In this document: piece after piece, positions 10,455-21,375 of the stretch
Layout of the letters: every line of letters begins with the position of its first letter
Numbering within the stretch: position 1 is the stretch's first letter
From: Cristatella mucedo
Taxonomy: Eukaryota; Bryozoa; Phylactolaemata; Cristatellidae
Assembly (NCBI GenBank): GCA_009760855.2
Contig: WPIO01000002.1
Span: forward strand, 3,745,001-3,809,000
Reading direction: 5' to 3'
DNA: 64,000 nucleotides
Position numbers and translations under genes: made by a program
Notes under the pieces: model-generated
What the model was told of the DNA's origin: nothing
What the model saw: the letters and a program-made list of their open reading frames with translations, nothing else
Database searches by the model: none

Positions 10455-13400
10455 GAGAGAGAGATATATATATATATATATATGGGTCTCATCTTTGGAA
10501 AAGGCTGCATGCATATAATTAGAGCTGGGAGTGGCAGGTTTTGAGATATCGTCAGCTGTCGTCTGGCACTTGCTATAAATAATAGTCAGTCATTACATGA
10601 CGAGACTAATGGGCAGTCGCTAAAAGCAGAACAGCTGAGTGCCTGCAAGGTGCAGCTAATACAATAAACAAGCCTAAAAAATATCCTGATTTGCCAAGCG
10701 CATCTGTTTACTCGTTTGAATTAGTGCCAGAATTGATTAAGTTACTCGTCCTCTAGGCCTTAAGAATTGTTGCTGTAACGGCATTCAAGCTAAACTAAAT
10801 TGGAGCGAGATGTGGTCTATAGAGCAAGCCTTGATCTTTTTGAAGACTGGGGCAATAACCGGACTGCGGGCTTTCTAACTAGCGAAGCAGTAGGAGTGGG
10901 CCGTGCAGGTCGAGTGCTGGAATTCGCGGAGGTGGTGCAGTCTACCTCTCCCGGAGAGCCATTATTGGAGGAGCGGCTCACGTTTGCTGTTTATCGATAA
11001 TGATGCATGCTTTTAAGCCCCGGGTTCAAATTCATTCCACGTTCCACTGCTCACAAATGAGGTTAACCAAGATGATTCTGCTCTGCATGCTCCTTGAACT
11101 GGATTGCTGGTCAATCGGTTGGTCTGGCTCTGCAAACGTCAAAGTGCAGTCCTCCTCATTGAAAGGTGAGCCACGTTCAAACTGCTTTGGGCATGAGTAA
11201 CCCACCGCTAACTTGCTTAAGCAGGTCCGGCAGGACACCTGGCAGAAGAGACTACGAGAACAATCAGAGACTGCCTGTCGGTCTGACATGAAAAGTCTAT
11301 GAATATTTTGGTGTGCTCGTGCCAAGTATCACTTGGGAGAGCAGGTTTGAAACTATGGTGAGCACTTTAATCTTTTCAGTGCAATGAGTATTGCACCGAA
11401 TCTCAAATTTTTCACAATACCGTGAGTTCGTTTGCTTAACATTAGATTTCACTCCAAAAACTCTTGGGAAACTGGAGCGTAATGAGTGACCTTTGGTTAC
11501 GGATTTGAGTTGGAAAGGTCAGGCGTAGGTTTAATCTTATATCGTAATTGTAAGTAATGCTATTGCTGAGCTCATCTCGATTTTGACTAAAATGACTGAC
11601 ACTTCGATGCGTCACTCTTGCAATGTATTTTTTCGAATTTTCAAGCTAAGACGTTTTAATACTCGTTAATAGCAATTCGTTACACTATAGCCCTCTGCAG
11701 ATTTTGGTAGTTTGTGGCATGCATAAAAATCTGTGGAACACGTACAATAAATTCGGCTGAGACTTTAGCTAATTGCTAGGCTTTCAGCCTTTCGCCCACA
11801 AGAACACCTTTACGGACTCGACTGTATCTCAAACACTACATGACTGGTCCTGATACCTGCCGGACGGAACTGAGAACCGAAACTAGAAAGTTGAAACACA
11901 AAAAAGTGATAGTCTCTGAGCAAACGCCCCAACTGGCTTACCCGATACACAAGCTCCACGGCTGCTGCAATTGGCCGGGCAGAGCGAGTCGACGAGCCAA
12001 TCAGGTAGGCCCAATGTGCCGTTGCCTCTCTTAGGATCCCATGTGCTGACGTTGCGTTCCGCTTCAGCTTTGCACTCGGAAAAGACTAGCTGGAGAGCAA
12101 CGTGCTCATATTCGGTCGTGCCTACGAGCTGTTTTTAAGGATACATGCGATTTACTGTTTCCGGAGCATGCCGGAACTATAGAGAAAAGAATAATCGAGA
12201 CAAAGGCGACAGTGCTCACCTTAATATCTAGTATACACTGCTCAATAGCTCTGCCAACGTTAACATTTGCCACGTTCATGCAGGACTTTACAGCGCCGTT
12301 CGAGAGTAATGCATTCTGGCAGTGCGCTCTTGCTTTTTCCTCGGACCAGCCACTTTTCCAATCAGGTGCCTACAAACAATCAGCGAAAAGGCCAGGCACG
12401 GTTGCATTCTCGATGAAAATGTGTTCGCTGCTGTCTTTGCCGAGCGTCCACCCCCTTTATCGATCACTTAACAAGAATTAAATTGAACCAAAGTTAGATG
12501 CCAATGTATGTACTCATTGTACCTCCTTCGCAGCAAATGTAAAGCACACAGAGAGAAATGAGAAATTGAGTTATCCTAGGGCGCTTTATCAAATGCATTG
12601 TAAATTATGATTATTATTACCTTTTCGTCCTTCTTGCCATCGTCGTAAATGTAGTCAAATGACTCGAACAAAAGGTCGCCAACCTTAGCAGAGCTTTTCA
12701 CGTTGCAGTATCTGTCTATCTGAGGCTGAAGTGGGCAGTCTCTGCCAGCGATCGCGTCTGCCTTTAGGCACGTAAGATGCGGAGAACCTCCAGAGACAGG
12801 ACGCTTGCTGTCGCAGTTGCAGTACTGCTTGGTCGACGTCGTCAGGCTCGGTAGTTCACTGGGCTGACCTTCACGACCATTGCCGTAGGACGCTAACGTG
12901 ACGAACAGCGACTCTTGAACGGGTATTCTAGGCAGAGACGAAAATGAAAACCTTTGAATATACTGTGTAAGCTGCAACTGAATGTTTTCGTTTTAATTTA
13001 AAAATAGAATCCCAGCCTTTGTTAAATATTGAAAATGCTTGCTGCAAGCAGGAAAGTACGTAGTTTACAGGAAGCTTATACAACCACAATAGACAAGATA
13101 ATGTAGCGTAATGTATCTCCGTCTGTTGCTCAATCAAGCCACACAGACTACGTGAGCTTTAGGCAGGAGAGTTTTCTATAGCACACTCGAAGTCCAAGAG
13201 GCGTTTGTTAAGCATGTGTTAGCCGACTAAATACCGCCGGCATCGACGAATAAAGAGCCGAGTTTTAAAACCTTGGAATCCTCTAGAAAGTGGCACTCTT
13301 TTTTCCGGCAGATGCATGATCGTTTTACAAAATCCGCAACCAATGGCTCAACGGATTGGTAGCGGCTCAACTTTCGTGAGCTATGCCTACCTCCAGTCGT

Positions 13401-16400
13401 CAGCGAAGTCAGAGGTATACTCCGATTGCACGGTACCGTTTCTAAAGCGAAAGTCATCGACATGATTGCCGCTGAATAGGCCGCATAGCCCGCCAGTGGC
13501 ATTCATATCAATCCAGCTGCCCGGTACGATCGTAACGCTGTAAGGGCCGGCACTGCCGAAATATATCCTAACGATTGCACCGGTCGGCAGACGTATCTAC
13601 AATACAGAGATACGGGATGTAAAAAGTATGAAGGATTTTAAAGTGATGGCTTGCACTAACAGCGTCAAGATTTTTCAGACAGGCTCAGATGCCTAACAGA
13701 GAGTCTGTCAACAACGGTCTAGCTGTAAGTGAGTCGTTCAAGTGCTGCAGGTATTACCTCGTACGTGTTGCCGCCTGAACTGACCGCGAGTCCTCTGTTC
13801 GTGCAGCCAACAATGCCTGCCCTGAAGAAGCTTCCTCTAGCTTTGGTCAACGATCTGATCTTGTCGCAGGTATCCAGCATAAAGACATCGTCACCAGATC
13901 TCACTGCCAGGGCACAATTGCAAGTCACCCAGGAGTTGGTGTGACATGGCTGATAGAAGCTCTGAACCTGCATCATCAGAATGGGCGCCATTTCTGTGCG
14001 ATACTTAGTCATTGCCGAGGACGCCTACTCAGGGCACTCTCCATTCACAGCAGTGTTTGAAACTAGTATTCACCACTTATAGCGTAGAGGCAAGTCTTTC
14101 CTGTAGAACGATGAAGCAGCATCAATGGGAGACCGAAAATGAGACAAAGCCTGATTGCCAAATTTGTTCTTTTGATCTACGAACTGCGACCGACAGACTC
14201 AGTAGGTAACTTAAATACTGTAACAGTGCAAATTTACTCCGGAAATAAAATCTCAAAATTCTGTTCCATTCTACAATCGACTACTTTCTTAGTCAAACGT
14301 GTAGGATACCTCATCAAGAATTGTAGTTGTATTCCAATTTAAGCTAAGATGCTATTACCACATCTCTTGGCATGAATGCATTATAGTGAGGATAAGACAG
14401 AATGACTTTTGCACCTAAAGACAAAGGAAGTCTTAGCTAGGACTCTCAAGGGATACTATAGTGCAGAAGCTTGCTTTAGTAATTGAAACCTCTCTGCCCT
14501 TCAAATTTTAGCGAGAAGTCAACATCATGTGTTCCGGACGCGTTCATTAACCGTCTCCAGTTCGAAAAGTGTGTTCAAAATTACAGTCGGAAGTTAATGA
14601 CAATAATTATTACAACAACGATAACAATTTCCTTGCATAGATCCTTGGCGAGAGCGTGGCTGTGTTCAAGCTCTTCGCTGTCACGAGAGTAGAAACTGCC
14701 AATAATCAACGAAAATAAAAGTAGGAAACCTGCTTAGAAAGCAGGAAGCAGTAGACAGAACTAATGCCAAGACGATCATGAAAAAGCGCACAAAATACTC
14801 GCAGCCGCTAAAATGCAGGATTCAACTATACTATTCCAATGAATAAATTACACCGACGTTGCATGGTAAACCTCCTTGCTGAACTAGGGCTCCCGTCGAA
14901 GAGCTTACGTGGCTCTCGATTCCTAAAACGTCTTGAATGTTGCTTAAAAAGTGAAAGATTTCACTTGAGTCGTGTGCTTCGTGGTGTACAGTAATTGTTC
15001 TTGCATAGCAATGCTATTTTGCCCCAAGTATTAAAGTAGTGCAGCGGTCATTTAATATAGTACATATTACTGCTGGCTGCGGCTACAATGCTGAACGTAA
15101 ACAAAAACTAATTAGTGCTGATAGATAATCCTAATTAACGTTCAAATGATGAGGTTTAAATATTTTTCTGCTCATTCACACAGAGTGTCCATTTAATTTA
15201 AAGGTTTTTTCCAAAGCATGTACGCGATATCAAGCTTGCACTTACTTCAACGTCACTGAGCTGGTTTCGGTACAGGATAAAGGAGCCCTGTAGATGCATT
15301 TCATACGGACTGCAAAAGAAAAAGTAAGTCACGTGAAACGTTTGAATTGTTCTCGCTCGATTTTTTCAATGGGGCTTTCGAATTTTCTTCGGAAAAGCTT
15401 GGTGTTCAAATTCAGTTATATCTGTTGGTGGCTTCATTGCACCGACACGTGTACAAAAGCCATTGAAGTGACGAAGCCAAAAAGAAGTAACGCGGCACTT
15501 TCTCATGAAACCCACTCTGACTCTTGCGCTTATGTGCGTCTTACCGTCGCGGACGACAAGGTCAGGCGCATATTTCTAGACTGCCGTCACCTTACTGCTG
15601 GCTGCACGGTCAGAAAGTCAACCAATGCATAGCGAGCGCGAGGTCAAGCTCAACTAGGCTCACAGTTCCAGGCAGTGGACGAGATATCATGCGTCGTCTT
15701 TACGGACGTTGTTGTTATCCTTAGAAAAAGTTGCCTTGGATTGGGCATTAGCACAGCACAAAAAAATCAAGAGATTGGCCATCACGATTTAGATCAATTA
15801 AGGCTGGACTCGCCGCCTATCATCGTTCATTAACATGTTCTAATTAGTTTCAACCACTGAAGCAGATATGCTACAATAAAGACCAGGTGAAAATTGAAGA
15901 TCTGATTATCTGCTCACTCTCTGTCAGATATTTAATTTAAATATCAGGTTCTTTTCGTTGAGACAGTTTAGACTAAGTTGGACGATAAATTATATTATTC
16001 TTTGAAGCGCATATAATAGTGCATCAGCTTTTTTATTTCTTCGTAATTGACACTAATGAATGCCATTCTCAGGCGCTAGTTTTATACCGCACGCTAAATG
16101 TACTGCATACATGAGGTAGTTTCTTTTTTGCCGTTTTTCTCTCCACGCAATCCACCTACTATTACCATTGTATTACTATTTATATTATATTTATCTTTAT
16201 TATTTATCATGCTTATGCTTTACTCGTGTGACTGTTAAACTCAATTCAAAAAACTGTCGAATGTACATACCGTTTGTCGAAGGTCTGCATGTGAGGATCG
16301 TTATTTGAGTAGCACATGGCTGAAGGTGCCGAGCGGTCGCGATCCACAATCTTAACCTAAAGAAAATAAGGATTGCATACTTTGCCGTCGGCGTGAAGGG

Positions 16401-18522
16401 ACAAAAGACTCAAAAGGATAAGCCAGCCTCTTTGGATTCGGCCAACGCTTTGCTCACCTCAACTTCGGACAGCTCCAATCCATGCCATGCCTGCTTGACT
16501 GGAGAAAACCCGATTGTCGTAAACTTGACATTCTTGGACACTGTTTCTTGGGACCAACCAAACTTTCCATCGACCGTAGCCGTCACGTTTACATACGTAA
16601 CAAGACTTCCATTAGAGTTACCACTAGCCTGCCAGCCATCCATGATGGTGCCACACGTGAGACCCTCAATAAGCAAGTTGTTTTCCGGAGTTCCCCTTGA
16701 TAATTGTGTACACGACGGCGATATATGCGCAGCCAGAGCGACCGAACACCCATTAGATGCACCGGCAGACCTATTTTCACTATCGCAGAGTATCGGTACG
16801 GTCGCAGTCAGCTCAATGGTGTGTCGTTCTCCTTCGAGTAGAGTAATTTTCTTGGGCGACACCTACAAACCCACGAGTGGTTCTATGGATCGTTTGTCCG
16901 GTCAGGGGAAAATACAGAGATCAGCAGCCGTAGAATTGGCACATTTTTTTTCGCCTGCCTCAGCTCGACAGACAAACTGAGGAGTCAGTTGTATAATGAT
17001 GAGCAACTACGTACGCCTAAAAGCATTAAGCACTCTGTTTCTAGCTTTCCCAATAAGCATGGGTAATAAGCACTGGTGAAATCAATTAACATCGGTGAGC
17101 AACGCGTTATCCATCCACTAAGGTTTCACTTTAAACGCAGCCGACACTTCTTTCTAACGTACCTCTATTCCGGCAAAAAACGGATCGCTCGATTTCCTCG
17201 CTCCGACTCGACCATCCTTTGTCCAAGGAAGAATGTTACAGACAATCTAAAGAGAAATAAAAACGATAGCCGCGCTGAAGCTATGACGATGTAACAACTA
17301 TTGGGTAGCACTAATCAGAACACGTGCATGCATTTCAAAAGAATTCCCTTATGCTTTCGGGTGGCATTCGATTTTCTATAGCCTTGTATCGAAACCATGG
17401 AGAAACACGCATTTTTTCAATGTCATCATAATACTGGGCACCTCGTGGAGGTGCACCTAAACGTGTACTCGTGGAGAAATAAGCATGATAGGTTGTACAT
17501 GCATCCGACGTATAAGCGGCAGCTGCAATACGGCCGATGAATAATGTACTATTCACAGGTGTGCTTGGTAAATGCAATGGTTAGCGCCCTTAGTTTCTCA
17601 ACTCAAGTCAGTGGCCTCTCCACTTAATCATGCCAAAAGCGAATAAAGATGTCTAGCTCAACCTGTGGGGGCACGCCTGTGGTACCTGAGCATTAAAGCG
17701 AAAGTCGGGTGGCAGTTGGTCTTCAGGTAAGATGACTGGAAGCTGATCGAATTGACCCCCGACGATGGCTTGAAGAGAAGCAGACACACGATTGCCGAGC
17801 TCGTTCGTGTAGGCTAGCGACCATGTGATGTTGAAAAGAAGATCGCGCTCAAGTGGTGCAGTCGGCAGAGTGCACACGAAGCTCAATCTCAATTTCGAGC
17901 TTCTCGTCACTGACCAGCTCACGACGGGTGTGCCGATAAAGTCGGCAGCTAAAAGTGTCGAACATAAGGCCCGACGTGACGTTCTGAGAAGTTCCGAGTG
18001 CGCTTTGTCTGCAGCTGAACAAGCGAGATAAGCAATATGCCCTACCTTTGCACAGAGGCTCTAAGCCGTTTGGAGAAGTCCATCCTGGAGGACACGGAAC
18101 TTCACCTGTACAGATAGGGACGGAGATGCAATTACGACTTGGCTACGAAGCACCTCCATGCATCGGTCGTACTGCTACCAATAAAATTATATCATTCTCA
18201 CCAAAGCAGTAAGCATGTGGACACGATGCAAGTCTTGGTAGCCAATAGACATTGTAGTTGTTGCAGTGCTTAATCTTGACCGTCCTCTGCTCAAAGCATC
18301 GGTCTTGTAAATTTCCTTTGGAAGATCCGCCATCAGTGCAAGCTGTTCTCTCGACGACTTCACCGGGCGTATGTGGCAAGGTCCCTGTAAAACGCTCTAT
18401 CGTCCGAATTAAGTTTGACAATCATTAATAGGCTATCCTACCATTCAAATTACTTATGGCCAAACACACACATATATACTTACGTAGTATTAATATATAT
18501 ATATATATATACATATATATAC

Positions 18523-18583
<61 letters not shown>

Positions 18584-19747
18584 TCATCTGTATAGGGCGC
18601 TAAAAGAACTTATCCCTATTTACGCGCTTCATACATGCCGCTGGGCTCGAGCCGACGACCATTGCCAGACCTTGGTTGGTACGAGCTCGTCAATCACTTT
18701 AATGTCGCATTCGGTGAGCTGGCTTAATTATGCCTTTCTTTTTTCGAATTTTTACTGCTCAGTTTTTTTGGAGCACATTGTGTATCTGAATAAATGCCCC
18801 AAGGCTTTTTACTATTTCATATAACGTATACTGTAGATCCATTTGCCGTCAGCGTGCATCCAACAACATTCACCGCGCCTAATCAGGATGTTTCTTGTGG
18901 CCTATCATTTTCTCAGAAAGCAAGCACCAAAGTTCAAAATTTAGCGATAAATCGCGTGAAAACGAGCCACACCACGCCATATAATAATCCTGCGAAAGCA
19001 TATTTATTCAACATTTGTTACGATGAGGATTCTATACACCGTCTACAGTTTACTGATAGCAGGCTTGGATAGATACTCATTTTTTCTCTACCATATTTCT
19101 TCCTACAGCTAAATCATGACTGCAGAGCTTTTTGGCTTCGTAACACGACATTTAGGAAAAGAGGACGCTAAAGGGTACAAGTGAGCTATGTTACTAAATA
19201 CTGGCGGTAGGAAGCTTTCGATGAGCACAACGTTACCATTTCTCTCTCTCTCCACTCTCTCGCTTTGTCGAGCCTGTCCTTTCTTTTTCTTTGCTAAGAA
19301 GAGTTGTGTATTTATTTACCGAAACCGTTGTCGAGCTTACCGTTAATCCATATTGGATAGACTGTTCCACAATGATTTACGCCGGGTGGCCAAGTAGGCA
19401 TGTCCTCGCCGGGTCGATCGCCATCTTGATAATGAATGACCCGGTACCAAGCAGCTTCTGACGGCAGTGCCCTATCGCAAATCGGCTTGTCAAAGGGCAG
19501 CAGCTCGGCCTCCATGCTGCGTTCAGGCATGTCCAAAATTAGCTGGTGAGCCGTGCATGGGTCTTGTGCCGCAGCCACTTGTACCACTTTGTAAGCGACC
19601 AACGAGAAGCAGGAAACTACAAAAAAGTCAGTTTAACGATGCACAATCTGCATCAGCAGCGGGATTTGAGAACAGATTTGAGCGAAAGGTCACCATTTCA
19701 AATTGATCGAATTTGCCTCCACGCCGTTGTGGCTGACCATAGGTTTT

Positions 19748-19815
<68 letters not shown>

Positions 19816-20019
19816 ACAGGGGGCCAAAGCGATAGCCGATGAGGCGCAATTTCGATATGACTGAGTTAGCTTGTTAACAATGTGCCCACTTTTAAGAGAA
19901 CACCCATCGACAGCTGGGCAATTAATTTGGATTGAAATCTCAAAGTAGCTATCACAATTGAGAGAAAGCTGCTTACCCGAGGCCAAGAGGAGCTCCCAGA
20001 AGGAGCCCCCACCTGGCAT
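6276..20019 (-). CDS. VWDE-like secreted D8C-VWD-EGF protein, upstream tandem copy (gene span)
   Basis: Spliced gene built from splice sites and phases. Exons in transcription order: 20019-19977, 19616-19341, 18384-18202, 18105-18046, 17948-17686, 17246-17163, 16862-16458, 16356-16271, 15309-15246, 13967-13758, 13596-13391, 12927-12621, 12369-12220, 12089-11942, 9842-9646, 9559-9307, then 6390-6276. All introns are GT-AG and phases agree through exon 16, giving about 978 residues. Order: signal peptide; D8C domain with exactly eight cysteines; CPPG linker; Ig-like region; VWD domain with GLCG; cysteine-rich C8-like part; EGF; cysteine-rich tail. This is the order of VWDE-family extracellular proteins. 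A secreted matrix or surface role is an inference from the family. The 3' end is unsettled: no terminal exon with a stop was found, and exon 17 is phase-compatible with the next tandem copy. Confidence 0.82.
6391..9306. other. Long intron between VWDE exons 16 and 17
   Basis: No exon with good splice sites and the needed phase (1 to 0) was recognised, though one is expected. 6700-7070 is clearly more G+C-rich than its surroundings and unexplained. 8145-8380 is an old minus-strand L2 3' UTR. The rest shows nothing I can name. Confidence 0.5.
8145..8380 (-). mobile_element. Old L2-like LINE 3' UTR
   Basis: Shares the reversed L2 pattern: AGGCACTTTAAATATGCTGCAAAGG, then AATCGAAT...AACACGGTTAGAGGTGA...CACTTAATGCTGTGATAAGTAG. 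More diverged than the other copies. Confidence 0.6.
9307..9559 (-). CDS. VWDE-like exon 16: VSNDG region
   Basis: 253 bases, phase 0 to 1, acceptor TTTCTCTCAG and donor AAG|GTAGGT. It encodes [16 protein letters not shown], then [16 protein letters not shown]. The SVSNDGxxFSN and VYxSxCxxC motifs are the usual continuation after the VYGSGF module. Confidence 0.75.
9646..9842 (-). CDS. VWDE-like exon 15: EGF second half and beta-sandwich start
   Basis: 197 bases, phase 1 to 0. It encodes [20 protein letters not shown], completing the EGF repeat begun in exon 14, then [20 protein letters not shown]. The VYGSGF...LTC pattern follows the EGF repeat in VWDE-like proteins. Acceptor AACGTTCAG, donor GAG|GTAATC. 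Confidence 0.78.
10374..10482. repeat. (TA)n microsatellite
   Basis: About 75 bases of pure TA, a short GA interruption, then more TA. It lies in the intron between VWDE exons 14 and 15, which otherwise (9843-11941) holds no recognisable gene. Confidence 0.95.
11942..12089 (-). CDS. VWDE-like exon 14: start of EGF-like domain
   Basis: 148 bases, phase 0 to 1, acceptor TGCTCTCCAG and donor G|GTAAGC. It encodes [15 protein letters not shown], then [14 protein letters not shown], the first half of an EGF-like repeat. The second half is in exon 15, 2.1 kb away. Its tandem twin would lie outside the window. Confidence 0.75.
12220..12369 (-). CDS. VWDE-like exon 13
   Basis: 150 bases, phase 0 to 0, acceptor TGTTTGTAG and donor AAG|GTGAGC. 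It encodes [15 protein letters not shown] and [12 protein letters not shown], an alpha-helical segment with paired cysteines that follows VWD in this family. Twin: the partial exon at 1-108. Confidence 0.8.
12519..12617 (+). mobile_element. L2-like LINE 3' tail (intron of upstream VWDE copy)
   Basis: Duplicate of the tail at 258-356, with the ATT repeat touching the donor of exon 12. Confidence 0.75.
12621..12927 (-). CDS. VWDE-like exon 12: cysteine-rich region after VWD
   Basis: 307 bases, phase 2 to 0, acceptor TCTCTGCCTAG. It encodes a region with CNC, TCL, DCP and YCN cysteines. The donor AAG|GTAATAATAATC runs straight into the ATT repeat of an L2 tail that fills the start of the next intron. 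Twin: 360-666. Confidence 0.8.
13391..13596 (-). CDS. VWDE-like exon 11: end of VWD domain with GLCG
   Basis: 206 bases, phase 0 to 2, acceptor GTATTGTAG and donor AG|GTAGGC. It encodes [14 protein letters not shown]...[16 protein letters not shown]...FADDW. The GLCG(L/F)xGN motif defines VWD. Twin: 1131-1336. Confidence 0.88.
13758..13967 (-). CDS. VWDE-like exon 10: VWD domain
   Basis: 210 bases, phase 0 to 0, donor GAG|GTAATA. It encodes VQSFYQPC...[19 protein letters not shown] and [12 protein letters not shown], typical VWD core strands. Twin: 1498-1707. Confidence 0.85.
15246..15309 (-). CDS. VWDE-like exon 9: VWD domain
   Basis: 64 bases, phase 2 to 0, donor GAA|GTAAGT. It encodes [20 protein letters not shown], matching the GEFVLY-type strand of VWD. 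The pyrimidine tract before the acceptor is one of the few places where the two copies differ (A-run changed). Twin: 2987-3050. Confidence 0.8.
16271..16356 (-). CDS. VWDE-like exon 8: start of VWD domain
   Basis: 86 bases, phase 0 to 2, acceptor TTTCTTTAG and donor CG|GTATGT. It encodes [20 protein letters not shown] then PHMQTFD. The [10 protein letters not shown]-like start is a strong mark of a VWD domain. Twin: 4012-4097. Confidence 0.85.
16458..16862 (-). CDS. VWDE-like exon 7: large beta-rich exon before VWD
   Basis: 405 bases, phase 0 to 0, acceptor GGGTTTGTAG and donor GAG|GTGAGC. It encodes [14 protein letters not shown] through GLELSEVE. Several N-glycosylation sites (NGS, NVT) suit a secreted protein. 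It differs from its twin at 16751/4492, giving Gly here and Arg in the other copy. Twin: 4199-4603. Confidence 0.82.
17163..17246 (-). CDS. VWDE-like exon 6: Ig-like region, middle
   Basis: 84 bases, phase 0 to 0, acceptor TTCTCTTTAG and donor GAG|GTACGT. It encodes IVCNILPW...DPFFAGIE, with the SP/FFAGI pattern expected before the next beta strands. Twin: 4904-4987. Confidence 0.78.
17686..17948 (-). CDS. VWDE-like exon 5: Ig-like region, first part
   Basis: 263 bases, phase 1 to 0, acceptor CACTTTTAG and donor CAG|GTACCA. It encodes a beta-rich segment ([16 protein letters not shown], then [12 protein letters not shown]). The near-identical tandem repeat begins at the 5' edge of this exon. 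Its twin is 5427-5689. Confidence 0.8.
18046..18105 (-). CDS. VWDE-like exon 4: CPPG linker
   Basis: Sixty bases, phase 1 to 1, acceptor CTGTACAG and donor G|GTAGGG. It encodes [13 protein letters not shown], the short linker that follows D8C in VWDE-like proteins. In the downstream copy the matching exon is cut by an L2 tail. Confidence 0.75.
18202..18384 (-). CDS. VWDE-like exon 3: second half of D8C domain
   Basis: The acceptor is TTTTACAG and the donor is G|GTGAGA, 183 bases, phase 1 to 1. It supplies cysteines four to eight (TACT, RCFE, KHCN, ASCP, AYCF), completing the eight-cysteine D8C domain. YVYW-like residues (YNVYWLPR) match the family. A degraded relative of this exon lies at about 6050-6200. 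Confidence 0.85.
18490..18578. repeat. (TA)n microsatellite with ACATA variants
   Basis: Alternating TATA and TACATA units between VWDE exons 2 and 3, ending at a SINE tail. Confidence 0.95.
18579..18715 (-). mobile_element. tRNA-derived SINE with L2-like tail
   Basis: On the minus strand a tRNA-like head with a B-box-like GGCTCGAGCC..., followed by a tail TGAAGCGCGTAAATAGGGATAAG...GCGCCCTATACAGATG that resembles the L2 3' hairpin. Relative: 25286-25435. Confidence 0.55.
19341..19616 (-). CDS. VWDE-like exon 2: rest of signal peptide and first half of D8C domain
   Basis: The acceptor is TTTTTTGTAG and the donor is G|GTAAGC, phase 1 to 1, 276 bases. It encodes the end of the signal peptide and the first three D8C cysteines (DPC, ICDR, NHCGT). 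The segment [11 protein letters not shown] at the end is typical of uromodulin-type D8C domains. An in-frame TAA just past the donor confirms the exon must end here. Confidence 0.85.
19750..19813. repeat. (GA)n microsatellite
   Basis: Uninterrupted GA run in VWDE intron 1, between exon 1 and the pyrimidine tract of exon 2. Confidence 0.95.
19977..20019 (-). CDS. VWDE-like exon 1: start codon and start of signal peptide
   Basis: Begins ATG and encodes [14 protein letters not shown] plus one base (phase 1). The donor is G|GTAAGC. Joined to exon 2 it gives a hydrophobic leader followed by a small-residue run (VVQVAAA) before DPC, a good secretory signal peptide. A TATA-like box lies upstream. 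This start is chosen because the splice joins the leader in frame to the first domain. Confidence 0.75.
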
Positions 20020-20078
20020 CCTCAGTCGACGAATGCTAGCGAGGGATGCGGCTGATTGCGCTCACTGTTTGCTGGCCG

Positions 20079-20085
20079 ATTTATA
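20079..20085 (-). promoter_or_regulatory. TATA-like box of the VWDE-like gene
   Basis: On the minus strand this reads TATAAAT, about 60 bases before the proposed start codon at 20019. The spacing leaves room for a short 5' UTR. This is inferred from position and consensus only. Confidence 0.4.
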
Positions 20086-20488
20086 AGAAGCGCGACAACG
20101 AGACGCTATCAGCCGGTGTTGACTAATTTAGAGAACAGAACAAACAGGAAGTGCAGCCAGCGCCCGTTATCATCCAGCAAATGATAGGTTCAGGAGTGGC
20201 TGCATAAATCATGGCATCAATGGAACCGACGTTATGGAGATGGTAATGCAAAAAGGGAGCTAGATTGGACGTTTAGTGCTGAATCAGATCATGAATTATC
20301 TCGCCTTTCCACGCGATCATGAGTTATCTTGCCCTTTCAAAACGATGAGAGGAATAGCAAAGCTACCATTGAATCTACAGTGTCTTGCTTGCCACAAGGT
20401 CATTACCGTGATCATGCCGCTACTATTGTTGCAGCTCCATGATGGCTTACAAACTGGTGCTTCTAAATGCCCATCACGCATAGACATA

Positions 20489-20594
<106 letters not shown>

Positions 20595-21375
20595 AACAAG
20601 AAATTTATTTTCACCAATCTTGTATGTATAAATTATGAACGATAGTTCCATCTTTTATTTTTCCTGGTTGAATATTTAAACGAAGTATTCACCTATGAAT
20701 ATCTGCAATTGGTATTTAGTACACACATGTATGGATTTATATCATTTTTTAGAAGGCTTGTATTTCTCAATACTGATTTGCGTTTTAAAGATATAGAATT
20801 TTCGCGGGAGTCCACATCAGACGCGACCGATTAAGCATTCTTGCCATCCACTCCTCTTTATGCAATGTCTGCACGCACCTGCTGATCATTTAAGATAACG
20901 ACAAAACCAAATATTTACATAGGCTATCTTTGATTTTCGTTTACTATTGCCACGACGAATCAGCAGTTGACGCTAAATTGCTGGATAAGTACCTCTAGCG
21001 TGCTAGCAAAGCTACCTCAGCCTCTTTCAGTGAACGTCCGGGTCACAGAACATCCTGACATCCCCACGAGGTGCTGGAGATTGGCCGCTAAGCCGCTGAG
21101 CGGCAAAGCCACTTCATTTACAGAAATGACAGGCATAGTCAAATGAAAATGAAAGTTTGCACGCAAAGATCACGTATTTGCTTGTATTTGCTTATAAGAC
21201 TGATTCTCACTTAGGCTGAACCACACACAGCAGCAGGTAGCGCTTCAGAGCAAGGCTAATTTCACACATTGTTTGGCTGGCACGTCTAACGCCTGGAAAC
21301 ATTCACCTGGGCTGAGATGCAGAATCATTGAAACTGCGCAGCCTTCCTATGATCATAGTATACGTGTATTTTATT

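Noticed and set aside
10800-11000. 66-codon plus-strand open frame as a gene
   Set aside because: No splice context, no motif, and it lies in a VWDE intron.
19690-20019. Single 109-codon exon starting at the VWDE Met
   Set aside because: The frame past the donor runs into a GA/TC repeat. Splicing at 19,977 instead gives a proper signal peptide and in-phase D8C domain.
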